Positions 1 through 10,992 of a stretch of 64,000 nucleotides of DNA are shown here, in pieces. Source of the DNA: Cytauxzoon felis. Taxonomy: Eukaryota > Apicomplexa > Aconoidasida > Piroplasmida > Theileriidae. The stretch is taken from positions 1-64,000 of the forward strand of contig JAIQCW010000241.1 of the NCBI GenBank assembly GCA_020283715.1, in the 5' to 3' direction. A program made the translations under genes and the position numbers. The notes beneath the pieces are model-generated. The model searched no databases and was not told where the DNA came from. It saw only the letters and a list, made by a program, of their open reading frames with translations. The number at the start of each line of letters is the position of its first letter. Within the stretch, counting starts at the first letter, position 1.

Positions 1-344
1 GTACTAATTCCCCATATGATATATATTAATGAGTAATAATTTCATATATATTATACTGAATATAGTTATTAATAATGTAAATGATATTAATTATTTTATT
101 AGAGAGATACCTTATGAATTGTAGAATAAAGATTCTTATATAGATATGATGAACTATGATGTTACATATACTGGCTATAACTATAAATTTCACTTAATAT
201 ACATCACTTAAAGATTATTTATTATATTTATTATATCTATTATATCTATTATATTACATTTAGTTTATTTAACATAGAGTGTATTTTGTTGCTATATCTT
301 GTTATATTATTAATTAATTTGAGTAAGTAAATTTGTGGGCGATT

Positions 345-466
345 GCTGTTGGCCATACTGCGTCGAATATACCGGATCCCATCCGAACTCCGAAGTCAAG
401 CGGCGCTAGGCCCGGATAGTACTGGGGTGGGGGACCGCCCGGGAACACCTTTGGGTGCCAACAGCC
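345..466 (+). rRNA. 5S ribosomal RNA
   Basis: The 5' end GCTGTTGG pairs with CCAACAGC at the 3' end to form the terminal helix. The interior has the canonical 5S motifs, including the CATCCGAACTCCGAAGTCAA loop and the C-box-like block GGACCGCCCGGGAACACC, which serves as the internal Pol III promoter. It is an island of high GC in AT-rich DNA. An open frame across it is fortuitous. Ends are set by helix closure and could be off by 1-3 nt. Confidence 0.95.
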
Positions 467-562
467 TTATTATTATATTAATATATAATTATATTATATA
501 TAACTTATCAAATAATTATTATAAAATGTTAATCAACATGTATGTGCTTTTATTATAAAATT

Positions 563-1269
563 ATGGATATTATCGATGATTGTTGTGCAGCGCGTGAGAG
601 GGCACTGAATTTAATGAATAAATGGTGTTATTTGGTATGTATATTAGCAAATATTCATTCAATCTTATTAATTTAGGATCCGGATGGTGTTAGACATGGT
701 CCATTCACAAGTTTTATGATTTTGTACTATATTTATTCATTTTATTTTGAAGAGGACACACTTTTCTCTAAATTTGATACAACATCGCCTTCATATAACA
801 GCCTTATAAATGTAGGTTGCAACTGTTCATTTAAATGACGTTATAGTTCCTTGACGCTATAGTAGATGATGTAAAGATTCATGGTCAGGGAGCATTTTCA
901 TGTATCCATTTAATGGAAAAATTGACAGATACCAACCATTCTGATGTAAACATATCACCAATATTAGATGTTTCATTCAAAGAGATCACTAATACTGATA
1001 CAGAAATACCGCAAAGCCCCCAAGTATCATCTAATACAACAAAACTTGTATCCTCTCCCCAGTTTGATCAACATTCACTGCCGATACAACCCAAACAACC
1101 AGAGTTTCAATTAACTGCGCAACGTCTCATATTAAAAAAACGATTAGAGTCAAGTTTTAAAGAGGCAGAAGCACACCTGTCGAGGATAAACACAAGGAAG
1201 ATCAGTCATGTTATAGAGAAAACTTTAAATCATGGAACTTGTAACGATAATAAAGCATCTAAAAACTAA
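563..1269 (+). CDS. GYF-like domain protein, 3 exons
   Basis: Model: exons 563-634, 677-811 and 847-1269, with GT-AG introns of 42 and 35 nt. All joins are phase 0 and give about 209 aa. The N-terminal third reads W-C-Y-L-D-P-D-G-V-R-H-G-P-F followed by an aromatic-rich helix, matching the GYF pattern (W-x-Y, then G-P-F) of proline-rich-peptide binding adaptors found in splicing and translation-repression factors. The C-terminal half is Ser/Thr/Gln-rich and then a basic, probably helical segment. The partner is unknown. The stop lies only 29 nt from the stop of the convergent V-ATPase gene. The GYF call rests on motif reading only; the exon structure is firmer. Confidence 0.6.
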
Positions 1270-1298
1270 TAAATTCATTATTTATACTAATGATTTAA

Positions 1299-3502
1299 TT
1301 AAACATCCACTAATGAACGCATTCCTGTAGCGATTTCCTCTTGTAGTTCCTTAAACGTAGAAATAAACTCTTCTTTTGGTTTATTAGGATCCAAAAACTT
1401 TAAACGAGTAATTTTATTTATAGTGTCACGCATAGAATTATAAATCGCACCCCAGCCGATATTATGGCCCTTTTTATTACTCTCTGAAAGTGTTAATATA
1501 AAATATAGGATAAAAATAAACTAACCAGTTATTACTTTGAGTGATTCATTATAGAATGATATTATAGTATCCATCATACCATAAGTTTTATATAGGGGAC
1601 ACTTGTAATCGTAATCAGTAAATGAATTCTGTTGTAGAAAGTCTTCTCGTATAATTTTGGCGACTTCCAGACAGAGTTTTTGATCTTCGGACAGCGAATC
1701 TCTACCAACAAGTTGTACAATTTCAGATAACTCTCTTTCCTTTTGTAAAATTAATTTTAAGCTTTTCACTAATGATATGAATTTCGGGCTGACTTCCTCA
1801 AAATAAGCTTCTAATTGTTTATCATATTTAGTGAATGATGATGACCAATTCACTGATGGGAAATGTTTGCGCTGAGCTAATTTTTTATCTAATCCCCAAA
1901 ACACATGTACAATTGACATTGTGGCCGATGTGACCGGATCTGAAAAATCACCACCTGGTGGTGATATAGCCCCTACTATAGTAACAGAACCCATTCTATC
2001 ATCTGAACCTAAACATTTTACAAGACCTAAAAAATTATTTAATAGTAAATTTGTGCTTATATATAACAATAAAATAAACATACCAGCACGTTCATAGAAC
2101 GCTGATAACCTTGACGCTAAATATGCTGGATATCCAGAGTCAGCAGGCATTTCAGCTAGTCTACCAGAAATTTCTCGAAGTGCTTCTGCCCATCTACTAG
2201 TAGAATCTGCCATCATACATGAGTGAAAACCCATGTCTCTAAAATACTCAGAAATAGTAATGCCAGTATAAATACTTGCTTCTCTTGCAGCAACAGGCAT
2301 ATTTGATGTATTAGCAACCAAACATGTTCTGCCCATAATAGGAACATTCTTTCCATTTACAACAGTGGTCAAATGTGGGAATTCCTTCAATACCTCTGCA
2401 ATCTCATTGCCACGCTCACCACAACCAACATATATCGTAACATCAGTATTACTATACTTAGCCAATGCCTAAAGATATAATGTTAGAGATGAAAACAACA
2501 GCCAAATTTGTAGTATATAATAAACTTACATGTGAAATACATGTTTTACCACATCCAAATGCACCTGGAATGGCACATGTACCACCTTTAACAGATGGGA
2601 ATAGTGAATCTAATACCCTTTGACCAGTTAGTAAAGGCTCCTGAAACGTTGAATTATAATGTTATATAATTACTAACAGATCCTTGAAGTTTCTTTAAAA
2701 TTGGACGAGGTTGTCTAACTGGCCAAATGTGAAACATAAAACAAGGTATATTTTCATTCAAGTAAGTAATCTCAAGTAATTTCTCTTCTACGGTATAATT
2801 ACCCGCAGGGGCCATAAATGTTATTTTTCCACTTAAATTTGGAGGCAACATTATTCTGAAGTATAAATGATGAATGTAAAAAATTATTACGGTGGATTCA
2901 CGAAAAAGATGTGGTTTAGATTATATAGTCACATAAACCTACTGATGATTTGGAAAAATCTCGCTTTCAAAGACAGTACCAAATATATCTCCTCCTGTAA
3001 TCATATCGCCAACTTTAAAATTTTTTGATGGTGTATATGGCCATAATTTAGATCGGTCAAGAGAAGGAACATTAACACCGACAGGTACATAATATTTATT
3101 GAATGTGTCATAAATCTGCATCAATGGTCTCTGTGTACCATCAAAAACTGCATCTAAAAGGCCAGGTCCTAATTCTACAGATAATGGTTTTCCAGTGCTT
3201 TCGACTGGGTCTCCAACACGTAAACCGGCTACATATTAATATGGGAAAGAAAAAGACAACGAAACATACAAGTATCTTCATAGACTTGGATAAAGACTGA
3301 GTTGCCATCAATTTGAATAATTTCTCCAATTATACTATTATGTCCAACACGTACTAATTCAAACATTTTGGTTCCTGGCATATTTTCAGCAATAACCACT
3401 AAAGTAGAATATTATATAACAATTGACAATATAATTTAACTTACGAGGTCCAGAGACCTTAAAAACCGTCCCAGTTATTGTACTTTCCGTTCCTGTACCC
3501 AT
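1299..3502 (-). CDS. VMA1: V-type proton ATPase catalytic subunit A
   Basis: Eight exons on the minus strand: 3445-3502, 3270-3398, 2943-3228, 2678-2855, 2530-2640, 2084-2468, 1526-2026 and 1299-1483. Lengths sum to 1833 nt, or 610 aa, the normal subunit A size. It is the ATP-hydrolysing subunit of the V1 sector that acidifies endomembrane compartments. Visible hallmarks are the beta-barrel start with [19 protein letters not shown], the P-loop GAFGCGKT (exon 5), [10 protein letters not shown], the [12 protein letters not shown] block and KHFPSVNW. The C-terminus ends in the usual helical domain. Introns are 37-87 nt, all GT-AG. The true start is the ATG at 3502, giving MGTGTES. Confidence 0.96.
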
Positions 3503-4358
3503 TCTACAGTTATATCCAGGTTAAAATAAGTTATAATTATCCACATCATATTATATCCCCCTTTTGTGGCGCTATCCACATGAATATTGTAGTACAGATA
3601 ATTATCAAAATAATTTATCCTACATCGTTACACATTTATAAATACATTATATATAATTTTTTTCGAGAATTTCTTGCAATTTACTTCGTGGGTTTGTTGG
3701 CGAAATAGCAAGAAATTAAACATTATACAAAATGGCATGCTTAATAAGTATCTAGACGACTATATCATGTGAATCCCTTTTATATATGATAATTGATATT
3801 AAAACTATTTTTTTATGTGTATGTGATGTGATAATTGCTTAATTGTTACTTTATATGTAGTATATATAACAATAAATTTTGTGTATTATCCGACCTTATT
3901 TTATTAGATTATAGAAATTAAAATATTTATGTTGATCGCAAAATTAAACTGTATCAAGTGGGATATATTAAGAATTGGTGTGTTTAGAATATTAATATCA
4001 TTGGAGGATTTTTATGCTTTGAATGCGACTGAAATCCACTTTCGTATTTGATACATTTATAAATGATCAGTTTCTATATATTTTGCCTTAATTTATTATA
4101 CCAGGCATATATATATTGATAATTTTTTGGATGGGGAAGTATTGCTGTATGAGATATAACTGTGATATAGTCAATAATATCGATGTAGTGCGACATTTTA
4201 TGAGTGTTTTTGATTATTTGATGTTGGTTGATGGTATGTTATTTTATATTTGTTAATAATTTATTATATTAAGCTTTATTGTTCAGCAAATTGCTGTATC
4301 TCAGATTGTTTAAAAGTTTCATCGGTTTATGAAAGTTTTATTTGTTTAGTTTAAATTT
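3503..4358. other. Intergenic, with possible upstream exon at 4131-4235
   Basis: AT-rich spacer between divergent genes. A short Cys-rich open stretch begins with ATG at 4131 (MGKYCCMRYNCD) and runs into a plausible donor GGTATGTT near 4235. I could not join it in phase to the ORF at 4359, so it may be an unrelated exon or chance. The rest shows nothing recognisable and presumably holds promoters of both neighbours. Confidence 0.3.
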
Positions 4359-5507
4359 ATGTTATACGTAATGGTGGATGTTCCTTGTGAGTCTCTGATA
4401 TGTTCAGATTACAGTGCTGTGATGGAGCTGGTTAGATTGCAAAGTGATAAATCTATAAGGAGCGAAGATATAGAGGATTCTATAATGGTTGATGGATATA
4501 AGGAAATACCTACACACAAGAGGTTAAGGCGTTCGCTAAGTGCCCATTACTTTTATGATACAGTGAAGGATAACAATAAAACACTGATAAAGACGTTTAG
4601 TTCATTGTATAAGAGAATAGCAACTCTATTTTTTGTATTTAATAGATTTATGTTAAACCCTGATGATAACGCTATGAATAATTTAGCAGTAGTAAATTCT
4701 GATTCAGGTTTTCAACCATTTAATATTCCCTATGACTTTAGAATTAAAGAGAGGATATTTGGCACTATGAACAAATTAAAAAGATGTAATCGCATGGCTA
4801 CTGATCGTATAGTGGCGATGATACCATCCATGCCAATAAGTTTCGATCGATTTAAATTTGGCAAATATAAAAAACCTTCTATATATGATTTTTCTGATTG
4901 TTTTACACTTTTTATTGAAAATCCAAATGACATTAGTAATAACGGTTTAGTAGATTCTGTTGATGTGCAATCAACAATTAGTTGTGAAATTAGAAATAAG
5001 AAATCGCATGAAATTATATCTGAATGTGGACCATATGAATGTTTATATGAAGAGCAAATTAATTCAATAAATGATGACATCAATCTAAACAATGTACTAT
5101 ATGGTGTCCCAATCAAGCAAGGAAAGGTAAAAGTCTTCCATAAGCAGAATGATGTAAAGGATGGTAAGTTAAATTTGGTATCATATCTTAAAATTTACAA
5201 CTTAGGATATTTAGAAAAGGTTAATTTAAAACAGTGTTTAATGATGGTAAATGAATATCTGTCTGGAAGTTCTATTTCGAATTCATCCGAGAAGACCACT
5301 CCCAAAACCTACTTCAACATATTTTATAACAAAGAAGGTGATGATGGGATTGAATATGTAGATGATTCAGCAAGAGAACGATTTGAGGAACATATTAATA
5401 TGCATACGATTAGATGGGATGAAGTTCAATATGATGACGTCGAAATTGTTTTAAGGGATAATAATAATTCTATCATAAAATTACCATATAATTGTACTAT
5501 AATGTAA
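4359..5507 (+). CDS. Conserved-looking hypothetical protein, 382 aa
   Basis: Single open frame without recognisable domain, signal peptide or membrane segment. The N-terminal half is basic with a cluster around HKRLRRSLSAHYF. A middle segment (about 120-170) includes FNIPYDFRIKERIFGTMNKL and a Met/Pro-rich MIPSMPISFDRFKFGKYKKP. The C-terminal third is acidic with D/N-rich stretches. Codon use and length make a real gene likely. The start may lie further upstream if the possible exon at 4131 belongs to it. Confidence 0.6.
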   Translation: MLYVMVDVPCESLICSDYSAVMELVRLQSDKSIRSEDIEDSIMVDGYKEIPTHKRLRRSLSAHYFYDTVKDNNKTLIKTFSSLYKRIATLFFVFNRFMLNPDDNAMNNLAVVNSDSGFQPFNIPYDFRIKERIFGTMNKLKRCNRMATDRIVAMIPSMPISFDRFKFGKYKKPSIYDFSDCFTLFIENPNDISNNGLVDSVDVQSTISCEIRNKKSHEIISECGPYECLYEEQINSINDDINLNNVLYGVPIKQGKVKVFHKQNDVKDGKLNLVSYLKIYNLGYLEKVNLKQCLMMVNEYLSGSSISNSSEKTTPKTYFNIFYNKEGDDGIEYVDDSARERFEEHINMHTIRWDEVQYDDVEIVLRDNNNSIIKLPYNCTIM

Positions 5508-5587
5508 TTTTTTATATAATACTTAATTATCCATTGAAATCATCATTGTATATTAATTCCATATATGGTTCCATGTTCTGAATATTA

Positions 5588-5695
5588 TTATATCAATAAT
5601 CGCCTTTGAGCTGTATCCCATTGATTTGCCCAACTTACTGTAGCCAGATATTCTCCGTACTGCGCAGGCATACTGCCCCCATTATCATTGGGAAC
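5588..5695 (-). CDS. Possible terminal exon of an unrecognised gene
   Basis: On the minus strand a CTAG acceptor at 5696-5697 is followed by a 35-codon open stretch ending in TAA. It reads VPNDNGGSMPAQYGEYLATV and then SWANQWDTAQRRLL. The composition is protein-like and unlike the surrounding AT-rich DNA. No matching upstream exon was identified between here and the gene at 6053-6808, so it may be an orphan 3' exon of a small gene. Confidence 0.35.
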   Translation of the reverse strand, partial: VPNDNGGSMPAQYGEYLATVSWANQWDTAQRRLLI

Positions 5696-6052
5696 CTAGT
5701 GGAACGCACAAAAAAACATGAACAAAAAACATAAATAGTTAAGTATATATGTAGCATATTCAAGAAATTAAAGAACTTTTTGCAAATAGCGCAATATTAA
5801 AGATAATTAACTACAGTACATTGCCGTTATATAATGACACTAATGAATTTTTTTTGTATAATTACAGTACATAATGTCTTAAGCTGCAATAAAAGCCGTG
5901 CACCGATAAATTAATTCATTCATAAAGAATGAATACTATATTGAATATACCAAGAAAAACGTTAGAAACCCAGTAAAAACGAGGGATCAAACAACTCCAA
6001 TATGTAAGAACTTTAAGATTGTGACTATAACAATTCTCCTTAATAATATAGC

Positions 6053-6808
6053 TTATGCTTTGACAGCCGTTGTTTTACCATATTGCTTAGTTAAAGATTC
6101 TGAATTGTTAGCGTTAATAGCCCTAAATACTAAGAAATTAATAACTGCCTCCTTTAATGTTGCCGGGGCTGTACCATCCGATCTAAATAATGGTGAAGAG
6201 TCAATCTTCAAATTCTCGAACTCCGCTTCGGAAATATCAAAATCTTTTAAGGCCTTTTTAACATTATCAACGGTAATATCCGAAATTTTGAATTTGTGTA
6301 GAACAGAATTATCATCAGCGTCTTGAGGATATATAAAGTCGCTCTCAGTTGTAAGAGGCTGCGAAACGTTCTTATCGCCGGACTGGGTTTTCAAACTCGA
6401 ATCAGCTAACACTAATGCTCGAGTTAAATCTTCTTTGGTAACTTCTTTTACAGGTTGACCCTTCTTACTGACCTGCCTTTTAGTAACAACGGCTTTAAAC
6501 CTGGGGGGGAGTGGTGTGGATGTGGGAATGTTTTTATAAAGCTTAGGAATAGTAGCTACAGTCATATTTTTGTCATGACTCTTATCATCAATATCAAAAA
6601 TTGGTGCAATAACATCTTTATCATCCTTTGGATCACCTTCAGGGGTTACCGTTTTAGCTTCGTCGGGTACCAATTCTGGTTCATCTACTTCATCGTTTCC
6701 GAGAAAAAATACAGGAGTGAATGCATGAAAACTAAACAATATGGATGCACACGTTAAAACTGTAATAGCAGTGGCAAATAATATGCCAGAAACCACCCTA
6801 ACCTTCAT
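6053..6808 (-). CDS. Hypothetical protein with N-terminal signal anchor
   Basis: 251 aa, single exon. Residues about 5-30 form a hydrophobic segment (VVSGILFATAITVLTCASIL), consistent with a signal peptide or type II anchor. The rest is an acidic, Pro/Asp-rich linker (35-75), a basic patch with KRQVSKKGQPVKEVTKED, and a helical C-terminal region. No catalytic motif is visible. It could be a secreted or membrane-tethered parasite protein; function unknown. Confidence 0.65.
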   Translation of the reverse strand: MKVRVVSGILFATAITVLTCASILFSFHAFTPVFFLGNDEVDEPELVPDEAKTVTPEGDPKDDKDVIAPIFDIDDKSHDKNMTVATIPKLYKNIPTSTPLPPRFKAVVTKRQVSKKGQPVKEVTKEDLTRALVLADSSLKTQSGDKNVSQPLTTESDFIYPQDADDNSVLHKFKISDITVDNVKKALKDFDISEAEFENLKIDSSPLFRSDGTAPATLKEAVINFLVFRAINANNSESLTKQYGKTTAVKA

Positions 6809-7715
6809 TTTAGAATATAATTATTTTGACCTGTTTATGTCGAATATGACAAATGAAATATGTTATTTGGTGTTATTTTATAACTAAGACTATAACATGA
6901 ATTTATGGTCTTAACAAACGTTTATACACTTTGACTATTTAAATCCTAATCGAATTGATGAATATGACGTTTGTCTTTGTTATGGGGGGCATCATTCAAA
7001 GTGTGGTTCAAGGTGTCAACTGCATATAGCATCAAAGATCACATGTATGTTTCCTGTTTAGTATATTATTGATGTCTTTTAATAGAAAGTTATAATCATA
7101 CTGTTGTACTAGTAAATTTTGTCGCTTTTTCTATTATTTTAATGTTTACATTCAACTTTACATTAATCCTAATTCCACATCACAATAACCTTCTTACTCT
7201 TCCATTTTGCTTATTTATTATATTTTAAGCTTATGTTTTTATCGTAACCATATACTTTTTAGCATGACTACTTTTTAGCATGACTACTTTTTAGCTATGT
7301 GTTGAGCAAGGCTCACTAGATTAAATTAACAATGTATTGTGATTATATTGCTCTTATGTTTGGCCTTTAATATATATAGTTTTATATAATGTTTGTTACC
7401 CCTCCGGAATTTTGTGCAAAAACGTTCCAATCCCGACTGCTGTTTACATGAAACGTAGCGAGTTTAAAGGGAATCCAAGGGATTTTAAATGTAGTTATAA
7501 GATAACAGTTATATTACAGTAGAGTTATAAGTGGCGTTGTGTGCTCTATTCTTGCGATTTGGCTCCAATGCGGTGTAGATAAAGCCCACTTGTATGAATA
7601 TTTTGATGACAATTGAAGCTTTTTTATGTCATTGTGACATAATAATGTTCACAAGCGTTGTAAATATGTTCATTTGAAGAATACTAATTTTCTGGACTTA
7701 AATCGGTGAATAGTC
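6809..7715. other. Intergenic spacer
   Basis: About 0.9 kb upstream of the 6053-6808 gene and downstream of the DnaJ gene. It holds the short tandem repeat at 7253-7296 and a moderately less AT-rich patch around 7390-7600. I see no supported CDS, tRNA or rRNA. An unrecognised ncRNA in the 7390-7600 patch cannot be excluded. Confidence 0.4.
7253..7296. repeat. 16-bp tandem repeat, about 2.8 copies
   Basis: Unit TACTTTTTAGCATGAC is repeated exactly at 7253-7268 and 7269-7284, followed by a partial copy to 7296. It is non-coding. Confidence 0.9.
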
Positions 7716-9591
7716 TTAGAATTCCGTATATTGTGTATCGAAATCGTAAATAAATGGGTCATCTGCTGGATTTTGATCAAGGCTAATTGAATTTGTGATA
7801 ACGTCGTTTATGAAATTTCTAATATTATCTATTGTAACCTTTTGTTCCATGATCTAAGGTTTATATAAATATATGAATTAATTAAACAAACCCTATATTT
7901 AAATCTTTTGCCGCGATATGCTATAAATTTTGTACAAGTTTGATAGATGTAACACGTTGTTGGTAGATTAAACGATGATAAGAGGTGCTTCTATGTACAA
8001 ATGATATCATATAAATTTATAAAAACATACATGATTTGATGCACTTATAAATCTAATCTTCACTGGATCCTGCTGATATTGTCCAGATATTTCATTGAGT
8101 GAATCATCCAAAGTTTGTTCACTAAGGTGTCCATATTTTACAAGAATGAAACAGAATTGATTATCCTTTCTAGAACAATCTCCAGAGTCTACTCTATCCT
8201 TTGTTAATTCTCTATATAACCCGATTGTGGTCTTGGATGACTAAATGGTCATTTAAAATACAAAATCACATATAATTACCTCATATTTAAGTAAATTTAG
8301 CCATAACAATACGTTTGAAAAGTTTGTTGAATCAAGTTCCACATTTTTGCCTATAATATAAATGAAAAAAGAAACGTAAAATATAACATGCCCTTGAGAT
8401 TTACAATATCATTGATATAAAACAATGTTGCCGTTCTTATATTTTTAACGTTAAATAAATTCACTAATTTAACATTACTTGCTTTAATATAACCAATTTT
8501 AATATTAGATTTGACATATACTGACAATGATTTTAATTGAGTTAGACAGGAAGTTTTTTTTACAATTGAAACAATCTATTTGAAAGGATGATAAGTTCAA
8601 ATTAAAAATAATTATTAAAACTTACAAATAAATACTTTGAATCAATGCTAATGTCAAGTTCATAATTTAGTTGATCACGTGTTTGAATCTCAACCAATTC
8701 AGATGGCATGATCCTACCTAACCATGCATCTAATTGTACTCCAAAATCTTGACCATCAAACAGAATAGGCTTATTATTATTATATTTGTATGCGATTAAA
8801 TGTGGCACAGATCTAACCCTAGCGTCACATATATTTTTACTACAATTTATTGCATAAATATTCACTGCATCTTTGTACTTTGTTACAGTTTCCAAAAATA
8901 AATCATATACTGAATTACACCTACTACAACTATCCATATAATAATAATACATGTTCAAAACGCGCACATTCTTTAAGCTAGATTTAAATTCCTTGATATC
9001 TATTTCCTTAACCACTGTACCATCGAATGACTTGTGCTTTTCTTCTATAGTGAATTAGTGAGTATTAAAAGATTATAATGATAAATAATGAATTTTATAT
9101 GTAAACAAATCTCAAATAATAGATAATTTCTTAATATTTAACGTTTACTTACATCCTTAAAACATAAACATAATAATTAACATACTTTTTTTAAAATGAA
9201 TGCCTTGAGAACCAAAATCCTCAAAGATATCACCGAAATCAAAATCACTAAAGGTAAAGTATGTAGAACCATCGCGATAAAAATGTCTTTGTTGTTGATG
9301 TTGTTGTTGTTCACCTTGTGCAGCTTTCAAACCATCTTCGCCGTATTTGTCATATATATCTCTTTTTTCTTTATCCTTAAGGGTTTCATATGCATTAGCA
9401 ATCTTGGCAAATTCTTCTTCCTTACCAGGTGCTACATCAGGATGAAGGGTTTTAGCCTTTTGTCGAAATGCCTTTTCAATTTCACGTTCTGTAGCATTTT
9501 TTCTAACACCAAGCAGACGATAATATTCATCACACTTAACAAAATTAAAAATATTTACGATATAGATTAATATGTAATACATAAAATACAT
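7716..9591 (-). CDS. ER-type DnaJ protein with thioredoxin-like domain
   Basis: Six exons: 9186-9591, 8626-9044, 8392-8575, 8280-8350, 8031-8240 and 7716-7853. Total 1428 nt, 475 aa. A signal peptide (about residues 1-19, cleaved after VKC) leads directly into a J domain (EYYRLLGVRKNAT, HPD at LHPDVA, YDKYGEDGL). A Q/H-rich linker and F/D-rich segment follow, then a thioredoxin-like region with a CSRC motif in DSCSRCNSVYDLF. The arrangement resembles the DNAJC16/ERdj class: a J-protein recruiting BiP, coupled to a redox or substrate-binding Trx fold in the ER lumen. The intron at 8351-8391 only fits as GC-AG. The last two exons join in phase but their sequence is poorly recognisable. Confidence 0.85.
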
Positions 9592-9712
9592 TATTATTTA
9601 TACTAAAGAACATAACAAGCGATACCACATACCACTACTATTTTAAGTATATAATAAATTATAGAAGCTATATTAAATATGCGATTTATTGTAATTAAAA
9701 TTAATTATTAGT

Positions 9713-10621
9713 TCATTCGGGTATGAAACAAGCATCAGCAACCTTGCTAGTGCTATCCTCAGACTTAATGTGGGCTTCAGATGACGTTTTAAGATATTTA
9801 GTCCATATAATTAGATCACCTCTCATCAATCCACGCCTAATTATTTGGATAATTTCAAAACCATTTTGTTTTAGAAAATGTAAATAAGCTGTATTGAGAT
9901 TATTTGTAAAGACTCTAATCTCTGTATAACCCAGATTGAGTGCATACGATTCCATGTGATTTAACAAACTTGTACCAACTTTCATGTTTCTACACTTATT
10001 TGTAACGACTAATCTAACCATTTGAGCGATTGTAGACCTGTTCCTATATTGAGTTATGCCAATACAACCTAATATTTCATTATTCTTACACTTGTAGCTA
10101 AATAATGTCTCATTACCGTCATTCAACACTGTGCGATCAGTTCTATTAATATCATTTGTAGTATCGGGTGATTTATCCGATTCTGTACTACTGTCCTGGG
10201 AAAAATACGCGACCCAAAAATTTGAGCCTTTCGTAGTACGATAAGTATCATAAACATCCACTAAATCAGGGCAACATTGTCTAATATGTTTTTCTATTTC
10301 ATATCTGGCCCTAATAAACAAATATATCAAAAATAACAAACAAAAATAAAAAAGGTTCTTCAATGGCAATAACATTGAATTTATTATAACAATTGCAGCT
10401 AGGTCATGGGCGTGTTGTACTATCCAGTATATAATTGCAGGTATTGTTAAAGAACGGAAATGATCGTATAACAGTTTGCATACGTTCTTTGAATCATCTG
10501 TTGTTATCTCACGTATCATCAATAACGAAGAATTATTACGTCGACCTGATGATTGACGAGATCCATTCCTTTGTGGCCCCTCTTCTTTTTCAGGTTTACT
10601 ACCAATAGGTGATTTATCCAT
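9713..10621 (-). CDS. Membrane-anchored GNAT N-acetyltransferase
   Basis: 302 aa, single exon. A Ser/Arg-rich N-terminus is followed by hydrophobic segments (about 80-120) that probably form a hairpin anchor. The C-terminal half carries a GNAT fold: motif A region MVRLVVTNKCRNMKVGTSLL with the R/K-x-x-G-x-G/S acetyl-CoA loop, then LGYTEIRVFTNNLNTAYLHF and FLKQNGFEII (motif B). The layout resembles NAT8/camello-type ER or Golgi acetyltransferases. The substrate cannot be read from sequence. Confidence 0.85.
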   Translation of the reverse strand: MDKSPIGSKPEKEEGPQRNGSRQSSGRRNNSSLLMIREITTDDSKNVCKLLYDHFRSLTIPAIIYWIVQHAHDLAAIVIINSMLLPLKNLFYFCLLFLIYLFIRARYEIEKHIRQCCPDLVDVYDTYRTTKGSNFWVAYFSQDSSTESDKSPDTTNDINRTDRTVLNDGNETLFSYKCKNNEILGCIGITQYRNRSTIAQMVRLVVTNKCRNMKVGTSLLNHMESYALNLGYTEIRVFTNNLNTAYLHFLKQNGFEIIQIIRRGLMRGDLIIWTKYLKTSSEAHIKSEDSTSKVADACFIPE

Positions 10622-10992
10622 CTTATTAATTATATGTATATGTATTATTAATAATGTTCACACTACATTCATAACATCACCATTCAACATACAGTGTCGA
10701 ATTTCCGGAAATTGTCAATTTATTATTGTTTAAACAAAAAGTGGTCACTATATATTTATTTGTGATAATGTGTATATATAATAAATGTATAAAATTTCTT
10801 GTCTTAATGTAAACACTTATTCACATGTAACCCAGATTTAATCTACTGATTTAGCATTAGAATTTATACACCGTTAATATCCACATATAAATTCATTTCT
10901 TTGTGTATCTGTACCTTTGTTGCTTTTTCCCACCTACAACTCGCTGTAGCCCACGTTACTATTAATTGTTCGTTATTAATTTATTTGCTAAA
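10622..10992. promoter_or_regulatory. Shared divergent promoter region
   Basis: 371 nt separating the divergently transcribed acetyltransferase (starting at 10621, minus) and phosphoglycerate mutase (starting at 10993, plus). AT-rich with no competing ORF, so it must contain the promoters of both. No specific motif is claimed. Confidence 0.5.

Noticed and set aside
343..558. Open frame across the 5S rRNA locus
   Set aside because: It overlaps the 5S gene completely and its sequence is explained by rRNA structure.
6809..7715. tRNA or snRNA in the spacer
   Set aside because: No T-loop GTTCRAN motif with matching stems and no U6-like or Sm-site signature could be found.
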